64,000 nucleotides of DNA from JASLDZ01 sp964242625 (GCA_964242625.1 CAXTAO010000003.1:124001-188000); one strand, 5' to 3'. Shown: positions 27,063-35,931, counted from the first letter of the stretch. The notes: generated by a model from the letters alone, not told the origin. Numbers and translations: made by a program.

Positions 27063-29681
27063 TTGACTGAAAATTCGTCGCGATCGACGCCGACCGCCGA
27101 CCTGATCGAGCAGCAGATCTACGGCGTGGACGACGGAGCCAGCCCGTTCGTGGCGGCGGTGCGCGCCACCCGCATGCCGATGATCATCACCGATCCCCGG
27201 CAGCCGGACAATCCGGTGGTCTTCACCAACGACGCCTTCTGCCGGCTCTCCGGCTACGCGCGTGAGGAGATCCTCGGCCGCAACTGCCGCTTTCTCCAAG
27301 GGCCGGAAACCGACCGGGAGACTGTCGCCAAGATCCACACGGCGGTGGAGCGGATCGAGCCGTTGCAGATCGATATCCGCAATCACCGCAAGTCAGGCGA
27401 GCCGTTCTGGAACCGCCTGCTCATGGCGCCGGTGTTCGACTCGTCGGGCCAGCTCGCCTACTTCTTCGCCAGCCAGGTGGACGTGACCCTCGAGCGTGAG
27501 CGCCTCACGGGGCTCGAAAGCGACAACGCCGCCCTGATGGCCGAGCTCACGGGCCGGCTGCGGGACACCCAGGAGCGCGAGCGTGAGCTCGACTTCGCCA
27601 TGCGCGCCGGCCGGTTCGGGGCCTGGAGCCTCGATCTCGCGGCGGGAGAGCTCACCGCGTCCGACGCCTGCAAGACGATCTTCGGCCGCGACCCGGCCAG
27701 ACCGTTCACCTACGCCGAGCGGCTGGAGGCGGTGCATCCTGACGATCGCGGGCGCATGGAGGCGGCGCTCCATCAGGCTGTGGAGACGGGCGAGGACTAC
27801 GACGTCATCTACCGCATCCGCCGCCCCGACGGACAGACGCGGTGGATCAACAGCCGCGGCCAGGCCTATGCGGGCGCTCAGGGTCACTCCACCCGTCTCG
27901 CCGGGGTGTCCTCCGACGTCACCCTCGAGCACCGTCAGGAGCGGATGCGCCAGGCGCTTGTCGAGCTGGGCGACATGTTCCGCGACCAGCGCAATCCCGA
28001 CGAGATCGGTTTCGCCGCCGCCGAACTGATCGGGCGCACGCTGGGGGTCAGTCGCGCGGGATACGGGCTGATCGATCCTGTTGCCGAGACGATCACCATC
28101 GCGCGCGACTGGAACGCCCCGGGCATCCAGACCCTCGCGGGCGTCCTCCACTTCCGCGATTTCGGCAGCTACATCGACGACCTCAAGCGCGGCGAGACCG
28201 CCGTGGTGTCCGACGCCCGTCTCGATCCCCGCACACGAGACGGGGCGGCGGCGCTGGAGGCGATCTCGGCACGCGCCTTCGTCAACCTGCCCCTGACCGA
28301 GGCGGGCGGCCTCGTCGCGCTCCTGTACCTCAACCATGAAGGCGTCAGAGACTTTCCCGAAGAGGAGATGAGCTTCATCCGCGAGGTGGCCGAGCGCACG
28401 CGTTCGGCCACCGAGCGCCGCCGCGCCGAGCAGGCGCTCGCCGACCTCGCCGCCTCGCTGGAGAGCCAGGTGCAGGCGCGCACCCGCGAACTGATGACCG
28501 CGGAGGAGGCGCTGCGGCAGTCGCAGAAGATGGAAGCGGTGGGCCAGCTCACCGGCGGCCTCGCCCACGACTTCAACAACCTCCTCACCGGCATCGCCGG
28601 CAGCCTCGAGCTGATCGAGGCGCGTATCGCGGAGGGTCGCTTCGGGGCGGTCGAGCGCTACCTCGCGGCCGCCCAGGGCGCCGCCAAGCGCGCCGCGGCC
28701 CTCACCCACAGGCTCCTCGCCTTCTCGCGCCGGCAGACGCTCGACCCACGCCCCACCGACGTGAATCGGCTGGTCGCCGAGATCGAGGAACTGGTGCGGC
28801 GCACCGTCGGCCCAGGCATCGAGATCGAGGTGGTGCAGGCGGGCGGGCTGTGGCCGACGCTGGTCGACCCCAACCAGCTCGAGAACGCGATCCTCAACCT
28901 CTGCATCAACGCGCGCGACGCGATGCCGGACGGCGGCCGCATCACCATCGAGACCGCGAACAAGTGGCTCGACCACCGCGCGGGCGCCGAGCGCGACCTG
29001 CCGCCCGGACAGTACGTGTCGCTGTGCGTCACCGACACGGGCACGGGCATGACGCCCGAGGTGATCGCGCGCGCCTTCGATCCCTTCTTTACCACCAAGC
29101 CGCTGGGGGAGGGCACGGGGCTGGGCCTTTCCATGATCTACGGCTTCGCGCGGCAGTCGGGCGGGCAGGTGCGGATCTACTCGGAGGTGGGGGAGGGCAC
29201 GACGATGTGCGTCTACCTGCCCCGCGACCACAGCGGCGCCGACGCCCAGGAGGACGAGGTCCCCTCCACCGGCCAGCGTCCCGAACACGGCTCCGGCGAG
29301 GTGGTGCTCGTGATCGATGACGAGCCCACCATCCGCATGCTCATCACCGAGGTGCTCGAACAGCTGGGCTACGGCTCCATCGAGGCCCCCGACGGGCCCT
29401 CCGGCCTGCGCGTGCTCCAGGCCGGCGCGCGCGTGGACCTCGTGATCACCGACGTGGGCCTGCCCGGCGGGATGAACGGCCGCCAGGTCGCAGACGCCGC
29501 CCGCGTGCTGCGGCCGGGGCTGCGGGTGCTCTTCATCACGGGATATGCGGAGAACGCGGTGGTGGGCAACGGCCACCTCGAGCCCGGCATGGCCGTCCTG
29601 ACCAAACCGTTCCAGATGAGCACGCTGGGCGAGCGCGTGCAGGCGCTCCTGCGCAGCCGAGCCACTACGTCCGCCAGCTAG
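27063..29681 (+). CDS. LOV-domain hybrid histidine kinase (blue-light sensor)
   Basis: This 872-residue soluble protein has these domains in order: LOV (about 30-140) with the flavin-adduct motif GRNCRFLQGP (reactive Cys75), a second PAS domain (about 185-300), GAF (about 310-450), a coiled coil, a HisKA region with LAHDFNNLLTG (His502), HATPase (about 600-720; GTGLGLSMIYGF) and a C-terminal receiver (VLVIDDEP, phosphoacceptor Asp797 in VITDVG). Blue light should form a Cys-FMN adduct and change kinase activity. TTG at 27063 follows GGGAG and puts LOV near the N terminus. No partner regulator is adjacent, so its receiver or a distant protein carries the output. Its position between the two reaction-centre regions is suggestive only. 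Confidence 0.93.
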   Translation: MTENSSRSTPTADLIEQQIYGVDDGASPFVAAVRATRMPMIITDPRQPDNPVVFTNDAFCRLSGYAREEILGRNCRFLQGPETDRETVAKIHTAVERIEPLQIDIRNHRKSGEPFWNRLLMAPVFDSSGQLAYFFASQVDVTLERERLTGLESDNAALMAELTGRLRDTQERERELDFAMRAGRFGAWSLDLAAGELTASDACKTIFGRDPARPFTYAERLEAVHPDDRGRMEAALHQAVETGEDYDVIYRIRRPDGQTRWINSRGQAYAGAQGHSTRLAGVSSDVTLEHRQERMRQALVELGDMFRDQRNPDEIGFAAAELIGRTLGVSRAGYGLIDPVAETITIARDWNAPGIQTLAGVLHFRDFGSYIDDLKRGETAVVSDARLDPRTRDGAAALEAISARAFVNLPLTEAGGLVALLYLNHEGVRDFPEEEMSFIREVAERTRSATERRRAEQALADLAASLESQVQARTRELMTAEEALRQSQKMEAVGQLTGGLAHDFNNLLTGIAGSLELIEARIAEGRFGAVERYLAAAQGAAKRAAALTHRLLAFSRRQTLDPRPTDVNRLVAEIEELVRRTVGPGIEIEVVQAGGLWPTLVDPNQLENAILNLCINARDAMPDGGRITIETANKWLDHRAGAERDLPPGQYVSLCVTDTGTGMTPEVIARAFDPFFTTKPLGEGTGLGLSMIYGFARQSGGQVRIYSEVGEGTTMCVYLPRDHSGADAQEDEVPSTGQRPEHGSGEVVLVIDDEPTIRMLITEVLEQLGYGSIEAPDGPSGLRVLQAGARVDLVITDVGLPGGMNGRQVADAARVLRPGLRVLFITGYAENAVVGNGHLEPGMAVLTKPFQMSTLGERVQALLRSRATTSAS

Positions 29682-29683
29682 GA

Positions 29684-29710
29684 GGGCGAGCGCACGACCC
29701 GCGCTCGCCC
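29684..29710. terminator. Bidirectional hairpin after the LOV kinase
   Basis: A perfect ten-base-pair stem (GGGCGAGCGC at 29684-29693 with GCGCTCGCCC at 29701-29710) and a seven-base loop lie between the convergent LOV kinase and TonB receptor genes. No poly-T follows. Confidence 0.55.
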
Positions 29711-29717
29711 GGCGTCC

Positions 29718-32042
29718 TCAATACACGTACTTGAGGCTGCCCACGACGGTGCGTTGCGGGAAGGGGTGGAAGAGGAAGTAGGAGCGGTCGTTCAGGTTGT
29801 CGACGCCGAGTTCCCCCGACACGTGCCGCGTGAACTGGTAGCGCACGTGCGCGTCGATTACGAAAAAGGCGCCGAAACCTTGGTAAGTGTTGGCGTAGGT
29901 GTCGGTGTTGTCGATCGTGCCGAAGCTCCGGTCGCTGTAGCGGGCCCCCAGCGTCATCGCGAGCCGGGCGAGCGGGCGATAGGTGGCCACCACCGAACCG
30001 CGTAGCCGAGGCAACTGCGGCACGTCCTTCCCGACCGCCTGAGGGTAGGCGTCGTCGCGGACGGTGCGCGCGTCGACGTAGGTGATCCAGCCCGAGAGCT
30101 GCAGACCCCGCACGAGGACATGGTCCTGCGACGCCACCAGCTCGACGCCGCGCGCTCCGGTGCGATCGACGTTCTGCACAAAGTTAGCCGCCTGGAACGT
30201 GCCGGGCCCGGTCGGCAGCTGCCCGGTCTGCGACAGCAGCGCGTCGTCGATGCGCTCGCTGAAGAGCGACAGGCGCACCTCGCCGCCCGTCCAGGCGCGC
30301 TCGGCCGAGAGCTCGGCGGAGAGGGCGTGCTCGGGCCTGAGGTTCGGGTCCGGCACGGCGAGCACGGGACCCACCGTCACCTGCTGATAGAGCTCCTGCA
30401 CGGTCGGGAAGCGGTAGGCGACGCCGACCGAGCCCTTGAGCGTCCATCCCGCCCCGGGCGTCCAGGCCAGGACGCCCTTGGGCGAGAAGCGCCAGTCGCC
30501 CTGGGTGGGCTGGCGCACGTTTAGGGCGGGCGTCTGGCTGTAGTTCAGCCCATCGTACGCATCCCAGTGCTCCCAACGGCCGCCGAGGGTGGCGGTGAGG
30601 CTGGGGAGCAGGCGCCAGGCGTCCTGCAGCCAGAGGGCCTGAGTCTCGGTGCGGCCCCGGCTTAAGCTCTGGGTGGCGCTCGCCGGACCGTCGGTCCACG
30701 ACCCCAGTGCATAGCGAGGGTTGTTCAGCTTGAAAGCGTCCAGGTGCGCGCCGAACGTCAGCACGTGAGAGCCGTCGGCGCCGAAAGGCCGGTAGGTTCC
30801 GCGGCCGTCGAGCGTCCACCAGCCGGTGTCGTCGAGCGAGACGCTGGAGCCGGGACCGCCCGAGAACGCCGCGGGAAGCGCGCCCGAGGGCAAGCGCTGG
30901 CGGCTTTTCAGGTAGTCGAAGCGCGATCCGACGATCTCGTAGTCGAACACGCCGCCCGTGTGCGAAGTCAGGGACAGTCCCTGGGCGAGTTGGTCCTCCT
31001 CCAACGCGTTCACGCCGTTCGAGAAGACGGACGGGCCGAGCGTATAAGCCCGCCCGTCTATGTTGACCGCGCCCGCGTACACCGGCGCGCCCGTCGCGCC
31101 CCGGAGATAGCTGGCGACGCCGTCGGTCTCGTCGTTGCGGAAGAGGCCGGCGGTGTAGGCGGCCGTCAGCGTCGGGGTGAGGTCAAACGTCAGGCGTGTG
31201 GTGAGGCTGTCCTGCGCCTGGTGCGCGATGGCGGTCGCGCCCAAGACCTTGATCGGCACGCCGAGCCGGCTCGCATCGTCGAAGCCGCCGCTGACGACCG
31301 TCCCCGCCCCGCTGCGGGCGGCGGGAATGACCGCCGTGGCGTAGGTCAGCGGCTGCGCGTCCGACTCGAGGTGGTTGTAGCCGACGCGCAAGCTGAAGCG
31401 ACCCAGCCGGTCGCCGACGGATGCGGCCGCGCGCCCCGTGCCGAGCGAGAGATGGTCGCCGTACTTGCTAAAGAACTGCCCCGCGCCCTGCACCTCGGCG
31501 GAGGCCTCGAACGCGCTCGGCGCGCGGGTGGTGATCTCCACCACCTCGCCTATCGAATTTCCGGGAAAGGCGGCGGCGAACGGGCCGTACAGCACGTCGA
31601 TCCGCGCCACGCTGTCGGGCGTGACCAGCCCCCACTTGGGGGAGGCGCTCGTATTGTTGTTCCCGATCAGCGCCGAGAGGAGCACGCCGTCCGCGTAGAT
31701 GAGGCTCCGCGCCGAGGCGCCGACGCCCGAAGTGCGGGTGGTGATCGGGTCCTGGTCGTCGCCGAAGTGGCGCTGGCGGATCAGGATGTCGGGCAGGTAG
31801 CGCAGCGCGTCCTCGACGGTGACGCTGTTGACGCTGTCGGCGACCTGGCCCGCGGTGACGCTGGCGGTCGTCGTGGCCGCGGCCGAGAACGAGGTCGTAG
31901 GCCGAGCGCCGGTCACCACCACCTCGGCGGCGGAAGGCGCCGCCGTCTGGGCGTGCGAGGGGGCAGGGGGCAGGGCGGCCGCGAGCGCAAGCGCGCTCGC
32001 CGCGGCGAAGGGGCTGTGGGGCAAGGCGATCTCCGGGCGCAC
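29718..32042 (-). CDS. TonB-dependent outer-membrane receptor (possibly for copper)
   Basis: This 774-residue outer-membrane protein has a signal peptide (about 1-31, ending SHAQ), an AEVVVTG segment after it, a plug domain (about 55-170; VEDALRYLPDILIR, RIDVLYGPFAAAFPGNSIG) and a 22-strand barrel ending in VVGSLKYVY with its terminal aromatic residue. It would take up a scarce ligand using TonB energy. The DUF2946 protein encoded just upstream on the same strand, with a Met/Cys-rich segment, is a frequent companion of copper-linked TonB receptors, so copper is my best guess; other metals or siderophores are possible. The start is GTG. Confidence 0.88.
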   Translation of the reverse strand: MRPEIALPHSPFAAASALALAAALPPAPSHAQTAAPSAAEVVVTGARPTTSFSAAATTTASVTAGQVADSVNSVTVEDALRYLPDILIRQRHFGDDQDPITTRTSGVGASARSLIYADGVLLSALIGNNNTSASPKWGLVTPDSVARIDVLYGPFAAAFPGNSIGEVVEITTRAPSAFEASAEVQGAGQFFSKYGDHLSLGTGRAAASVGDRLGRFSLRVGYNHLESDAQPLTYATAVIPAARSGAGTVVSGGFDDASRLGVPIKVLGATAIAHQAQDSLTTRLTFDLTPTLTAAYTAGLFRNDETDGVASYLRGATGAPVYAGAVNIDGRAYTLGPSVFSNGVNALEEDQLAQGLSLTSHTGGVFDYEIVGSRFDYLKSRQRLPSGALPAAFSGGPGSSVSLDDTGWWTLDGRGTYRPFGADGSHVLTFGAHLDAFKLNNPRYALGSWTDGPASATQSLSRGRTETQALWLQDAWRLLPSLTATLGGRWEHWDAYDGLNYSQTPALNVRQPTQGDWRFSPKGVLAWTPGAGWTLKGSVGVAYRFPTVQELYQQVTVGPVLAVPDPNLRPEHALSAELSAERAWTGGEVRLSLFSERIDDALLSQTGQLPTGPGTFQAANFVQNVDRTGARGVELVASQDHVLVRGLQLSGWITYVDARTVRDDAYPQAVGKDVPQLPRLRGSVVATYRPLARLAMTLGARYSDRSFGTIDNTDTYANTYQGFGAFFVIDAHVRYQFTRHVSGELGVDNLNDRSYFLFHPFPQRTVVGSLKYVY

Positions 32043-32105
32043 GCGCCCGCTCGGGGTCGCAGCGCCGCTGACGGGGCGGGCGCGCGGACGTCCGTCCGCG
32101 CGGGC

Positions 32106-32504
32106 TCAGGCGGTCAGCGAGGCTGCGGGCGGATCTCGCGCCCGAGGTTCGAGGCGCGGCGGCCCGCGCGGCAGGTGCGCTCGTCGAGGCGGGCGCGCCG
32201 CCCACCGGACGCAGCTCGGCGTCGGCAGCCGGACCGCGTCGGCTACAATTGGGGCATGGGCGGCGTCCGCGCAGTAGGCGCACGCGGGTCCGCCCTTGCC
32301 GGGCGCTCTGCGCGCGCCGTCATTGGCGCCCTTCGCGGCCATTCCAGGCATCGCCGAGGCGGGCATGCCCATGCCGCAGGACGGTCCGGAAGCGACCTCG
32401 GCGGCTCGCATGACATTGGAGCGCACCTGCGCGAACGCCAGCATCACGACGGCGCAGAGCGCCAGCGCGTGCGTCCAGCCCAGCCGAGGCCCCCGACGGT
32501 TCAC
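32106..32504 (-). CDS. DUF2946 family protein, probably metal-associated
   Basis: This 132-residue protein has an N-terminal hydrophobic segment (about 10-27), a Met-rich stretch (CGMGMPASAMPGMAAK) and the DUF2946 CAYCADAAHAP motif. Cys, Met and His in these motifs could bind a soft metal such as copper. The C-terminal part is Arg/Pro-rich and normally replaced in the family by a second hydrophobic segment, so the end may be atypical. It starts with GTG and precedes the TonB receptor gene by 63 bases on the same strand, which suggests one transcription unit for uptake of a metal. Confidence 0.7.
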   Translation of the reverse strand: MNRRGPRLGWTHALALCAVVMLAFAQVRSNVMRAAEVASGPSCGMGMPASAMPGMAAKGANDGARRAPGKGGPACAYCADAAHAPIVADAVRLPTPSCVRWAARPPRRAHLPRGPPRLEPRARDPPAASLTA

Positions 32505-32556
32505 ACGAGAGGCTTACGGTCGGTCGCCGCCGCGCTCAACCACTTCCGATGTGGGA

Positions 32557-32832
32557 TCAACCGTTCTGGAGAAAGCGCGCCAAGTCATCGGCGCCGCCGA
32601 TGCGCTCGCCGTCGATGAACACCTGGGGCGTCGTCTCGACCCCCTCCTGCGCTTCGAAGGCGTCCACCTCCGCACGCGACCGGAGCACACGGTCGTCGAC
32701 GTCGTAGCCGTGCGCCCGCAGAAGCTCGAGCGCCCTCACGCCGAACGGGCAGGTGTGCTCGGGAAGGACCATGCGGTAGAGGACGGCGGAGGGCATGGAC
32801 CCCTGAACGACCGGCGCCGACGTGCGATCCAT
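32557..32832 (-). CDS. Glutaredoxin-like protein with CPFG active site
   Basis: This 91-residue cytosolic thioredoxin-fold protein has HTCPFGVRALELL as its active-site helix and the cis-proline TTPQVFIDGERIGG typical of glutaredoxins. Only one active-site cysteine is present (CPFG rather than CPYC), as in monothiol-type glutaredoxins, so it may handle glutathione mixed disulfides or iron-sulfur clusters rather than dithiol reduction. It lies 52 bases upstream of the DUF2946 gene on the same strand and may be part of that unit. Confidence 0.85.
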   Translation of the reverse strand: MDRTSAPVVQGSMPSAVLYRMVLPEHTCPFGVRALELLRAHGYDVDDRVLRSRAEVDAFEAQEGVETTPQVFIDGERIGGADDLARFLQNG

Positions 32833-32913
32833 CTCACGCTGGCGACGTATTCGGTTCCGCCGGTGACCAAAGCGGGGCCTTGCGCGTTCAGTGAGGCGGA
32901 GAGGCCGACATCC

Positions 32914-33204
32914 ATGCGCAGATCAGGACGACAGACCCTTCTGGGTTCGCTCCGGGGGGCGGGAACCTTGAAGGCGGAGGGCGCTTCGGCCGAGGTCGAC
33001 TACGCGCTCGACCGCTTCGAGGATCGGCAGGGTCAGCGGGCCAGCGGCTCGGTCACGGGCGACGTGTCCGCCTTCGCCGACCTGCCGGAGGGGACGCCTG
33101 CGACGCTCGTCCTGCAGAACGGCTCGGAGATCGCGGTCGTCGTCTCCAACGCCGCCGCCGATGGAGCCGACGTCGAGGCCGTGGGCGCGATCGTCGACCA
33201 GTGA
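32914..33204 (+). CDS. Hypothetical small protein
   Basis: This 96-residue acidic protein begins MRRSGRQTLLGSLRG and continues with alternating beta-like segments (AEVDYALDRFED, ASGSVTGDVSAF, ATLVLQNGSEIAVVV). It has no signal peptide or membrane segment and resembles a small beta-barrel. I do not recognise a family. The coding frame keeps high GC at third positions and ends cleanly 194 bases before the cold-shock gene. It is divergent from the glutaredoxin gene. Confidence 0.65.
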   Translation: MRRSGRQTLLGSLRGAGTLKAEGASAEVDYALDRFEDRQGQRASGSVTGDVSAFADLPEGTPATLVLQNGSEIAVVVSNAAADGADVEAVGAIVDQ

Positions 33205-33398
33205 GGCGCTGCGGCGCGGCCTATTCCGACGGGGCGTCCGCCTTGCATCGCGCCTGCGTGAAGCCTAGGTGGGAGGCTCGACCCGCCTGAACGCCTGACA
33301 CCTCTCTCGTTCGCGGGCCGGGTTTTCCAAGCCGATTTGGTGGTCTTCGAAGCCGTCGTCGCATCTTGCGCGACGGGATTGAACGAAAGGCGCCGATC

Positions 33399-33608
33399 AT
33401 GGCACTTGGAACTGTGAAGTGGTTCAACGCCACTAAGGGTTACGGCTTCATCGCGCCGGAGGAAGGTTCCTCCGACGTGTTCGTGCACGTGTCCGCGCTC
33501 GAGCGCGCCGGCCTGCCGGGTCTCGTTGATGGCCAGAAGGTCACCTACGAACTCGAGAAGGACCGCAAAAGCGGCAAGATGTCGGCGACGAGCCTCCAGC
33601 TCGCCTGA
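33399..33608 (+). CDS. cspA: Cold-shock family RNA/DNA-binding protein
   Basis: This 69-residue protein is a single cold-shock domain beginning MALGTVKWFNATKGYGFI (RNP1 KGYGFI) with RNP2 VFVHVS; it binds single-stranded nucleic acid and acts as an RNA chaperone. ATG at 33399 was chosen over an ATG 33 bases upstream because MALGTVKWF is the family start. The roughly 190 bases before it contain no gene and could form the long 5' leader that controls cold-shock genes, though I cannot show a fold. The neighbour across a hairpin is an MFS gene on the other strand. Confidence 0.95.
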   Translation: MALGTVKWFNATKGYGFIAPEEGSSDVFVHVSALERAGLPGLVDGQKVTYELEKDRKSGKMSATSLQLA

Positions 33609-33617
33609 CGAGATCCG

Positions 33618-33644
33618 CGAGGCTTCCGCGGCGCGGGAGCCTCG
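33618..33644. terminator. Bidirectional hairpin after the cold-shock gene
   Basis: The arms CGAGGCTTCCG (from 33618) and CGGGAGCCTCG (to 33644) pair over eleven positions with one G-T wobble and a five-base loop, between convergent genes. No T-tract follows. Confidence 0.5.
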
Positions 33645-33658
33645 CCCCTGACCTCGCC

Positions 33659-35194
33659 TTAATGGCTGAGGTCTGAGAGTTCGCGGCCGCGGGTCTCCGG
33701 TCCCAGCACCGCCACCAGGATCGCGGCGGCGATCGCCGGCACGGTGATCACCAGAGCCGCCGTTCCGAGCGTGGGTACGCTCGCGGCTATGCCCAACGCC
33801 TGGGCGAACAGGCCGCCCCCCTTCGTGCACGCCGCCACCCACCCCGTGGCTCGCCCACGCGTGCGCGCCACCGACGTCTCGGCGGCATAGGGCAAGAGCA
33901 CGGCCAGGAGCGCATTCGAGCCGACGATGAGGAGCGCGATGGGCCAGACCGGGCTCGTCAGCCGCCCCGCCTGCAGGAGCAGGATGCCGCCGAGCCCCAC
34001 GACCGTCACAAGCAACGAAGCGGCGAGCGTGCCGCGCGTGCTCCACCGGCTGTAGCCCACCGCCGCCACCGCCACCGTCGGCAACGCGATCAGCGCCGAG
34101 CTCGCGAGCAGCCGGCCGGTCGCGCCGGCGCTGTAGCCCATTGCGGCGAGCGCGGTCGGCACCCAGAGCAGAAGCCCGAAGTTGACCAGCCCCCAGGTGA
34201 CCGCCGCGAGGCTCAGCACGAGCGTCAGCCAGCGGGCGCCGGAGGCGGGAGCTATCACAGGCGCAGTCGGCGGCGAGGAGCTCGCAGGCCCCAGCGTCGC
34301 TCCGAACCCGCCCGTCGCCGCGCGCGCCTCCGCCTCGCGGCCGACCTGCAGCAGAAACGTCACCGACTCGGGGATGAGCCCGCTCAGCGCGACGAGGAGA
34401 AGCCCGGTCGGCAGGTTGAGGAGCCACATGATGCGCCAGCCGTAGAGCGGCTGGAGGAGGCCCGAGAGCGAGCTGGCGGCGAGGTAGCCGCCCACCCCAC
34501 CTAGCCCGCCGACCAAGACGAGGCTCCAGCTCCGATGCCGCGGCGGCGTCATCTCGGCCAGGAGGGCGTAGGCGACCGGCAGCATGCCGCCCGCCGCCGC
34601 GCCCATCAGGAAGCACATGCCGACGTTCCACCAGAAGTCCGGCATCGCCCCGCAGATCGAGGTGCCGACGAACATCACCGACGACAGCAGGATCGACGCG
34701 CGCCGGCCGAACAGGTCCGCCAGCCACCCCCAGACGATCGATCCCGCCACCGTGCCCGTGAGCGCGGCCAGCGGCAGCCACGCGACCACCGACCTGGGCA
34801 CGCGGTACTCGCCGACCATGCCGGGCACGACGAAGCCCAGGCTGGCCGGCTTCATGACATCGATCACGAGCGCCAGCGTCAGCACCGCCATCAGCCGCCA
34901 GTGCGCCGGGCGCAGTCGCTCGCCCTGCCGGACGTGCAGCCGCACGGCGCTTGGGCTGGGCGGGCGTCGGGGGAGGAGACCGACCCCCGCGGCGCCGATC
35001 CCGGCCACGATGGCGGCCATGCCCCAGATCATCCCCGGATCCATCGGCATGCCTGCGAGCCGGAAGCCCATGCTCCGTCCCGTCCAGAACATCGGCAGGT
35101 GCAGCGCCACCCCGAGCGTGACGCTGAGGCTGCCCAGCCAGAACAGCCATGCGCGGGGGCGGTCGGCCAGCACGGATGCGGACGTCGAAGTCAT
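33659..35194 (-). CDS. Major facilitator superfamily transporter
   Basis: This 511-residue inner-membrane protein has about twelve hydrophobic segments plus two extra N-terminal ones. The MFS motif between helices 2 and 3 of the core (GWLADLFGRRASI) is present, and the PRTRGRATG-like loop in the second half is recognisable (ARTRGRATG). The layout resembles the SV2/metabolite-H+ symporter branch. The substrate cannot be told from sequence. It is transcribed alone, divergent from the HiPIP gene across a 267-base region. Confidence 0.85.
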   Translation of the reverse strand: MTSTSASVLADRPRAWLFWLGSLSVTLGVALHLPMFWTGRSMGFRLAGMPMDPGMIWGMAAIVAGIGAAGVGLLPRRPPSPSAVRLHVRQGERLRPAHWRLMAVLTLALVIDVMKPASLGFVVPGMVGEYRVPRSVVAWLPLAALTGTVAGSIVWGWLADLFGRRASILLSSVMFVGTSICGAMPDFWWNVGMCFLMGAAAGGMLPVAYALLAEMTPPRHRSWSLVLVGGLGGVGGYLAASSLSGLLQPLYGWRIMWLLNLPTGLLLVALSGLIPESVTFLLQVGREAEARAATGGFGATLGPASSSPPTAPVIAPASGARWLTLVLSLAAVTWGLVNFGLLLWVPTALAAMGYSAGATGRLLASSALIALPTVAVAAVGYSRWSTRGTLAASLLVTVVGLGGILLLQAGRLTSPVWPIALLIVGSNALLAVLLPYAAETSVARTRGRATGWVAACTKGGGLFAQALGIAASVPTLGTAALVITVPAIAAAILVAVLGPETRGRELSDLSH

Positions 35195-35300
35195 GGCGTT
35201 GTGTCGCGGAGACCATCCGCTTCGGCAAGCCGTGTAGACGGGCTAGATGGGCGGAGGTAGCCACCAGGTGAGAATTAGTCGCAGGAACGTTCTCAAAGGC

Positions 35301-35322
35301 AACATGAAGCGTCGTTCATGTT
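35301..35322. promoter_or_regulatory. Perfect inverted repeat upstream of the HiPIP gene
   Basis: The arms AACATGAA (35301-35308) and TTCATGTT (35315-35322) are perfect reverse complements separated by six bases, a classic dimeric-repressor or activator operator shape. It lies in the 267-base region between the divergent MFS and HiPIP genes, which is less GC-rich than average. A second short palindrome, TGTCGTTCGACA, sits at 35334-35345. Neither matches the PpsR consensus, so the regulator is unknown. Confidence 0.55.
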
Positions 35323-35461
35323 CGACGGGGTGGTGTCGTTCGACAAACTTGTGAGACAGCCGACATCAACGGCCCTGTCGACTTTTGAAACGGACGCGCT
35401 AGTCTGACGTTATAGAAACGCAGCCGGCGCGAGTGCGCGGTTGGACACTTTGGGAGCGGGC

Positions 35462-35746
35462 ATGACCGATCAAGCGAAACCCACGTCGCGGCGTTCGATC
35501 GTGGTCGGGGCGGCGGCCATGGCGGCTCTGCCGCTCGTGCTGCCCACGCAAGCGACGGCGGGCGTCGTCACTCAGCAGAACGCCAAATACCAGAACCAGC
35601 CCAAGAACGGCGCGCACTGCGCCCAGTGCAACTACTTCCTGCCCGGTCCGAAGCCTGACGCGCCCGGCGCCTGCAAGCAGGTGGCGGGCGTGATCTCGCC
35701 CAACGGCTGGTGCCAGTTCTACGCCAAGAAGGCCGGCGCGAAGTAG
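35462..35746 (+). CDS. High-potential iron-sulfur protein (HiPIP), Tat-exported
   Basis: This 94-residue precursor has a Tat signal (TSRRSIVVGAAAM, cleavage near residue 33) and four cluster-binding cysteines at 53, 56, 71 and 84, in the HiPIP spacing (HCAQCNYF, GACK, GWCQFY). It holds one [4Fe-4S] cluster and shuttles electrons in the periplasm. In several purple bacteria HiPIP reduces the tetraheme cytochrome of the reaction centre; pufC here encodes such a cytochrome and the gene abuts the photosynthesis cluster, so that role is likely but not proven. ATG at 35462 was chosen because it puts the twin arginines at 10-11. Confidence 0.93.
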   Translation: MTDQAKPTSRRSIVVGAAAMAALPLVLPTQATAGVVTQQNAKYQNQPKNGAHCAQCNYFLPGPKPDAPGACKQVAGVISPNGWCQFYAKKAGAK

Positions 35747-35763
35747 GTCAAGGCTGGAGCCGC

Positions 35764-35916
35764 GCGCAGGCGGGCCGCTCGCCCGCCTGCGCCTGCATGT
35801 CGGTTGGCCCTGGCTGCCGCCGGAAGGTCTGGCGGGCCGAAGGGCCTCTCGCGGACCGCAACAAACAGCGCCCATCCTTGATGATGAGCCGGCACGGCCG
35901 CCCGAGAGGGCGGCCG
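35764..35916. terminator. Two hairpins between convergent HiPIP and hemA
   Basis: The first hairpin (35764-35792) has a perfect twelve-base-pair stem, GCGCAGGCGGGC with GCCCGCCTGCGC, and a five-base loop. The second (35895-35916) has a nine-base-pair stem, CGGCCGCCC with GGGCGGCCG, and a GAGA loop, followed by TCGCATTT on the plus strand. They separate the HiPIP gene from the end of the photosynthesis superoperon. Nothing else is seen in the 185 bases between the two genes. Confidence 0.65.
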
Positions 35917-35931
35917 TCGCATTTCGGCCTG

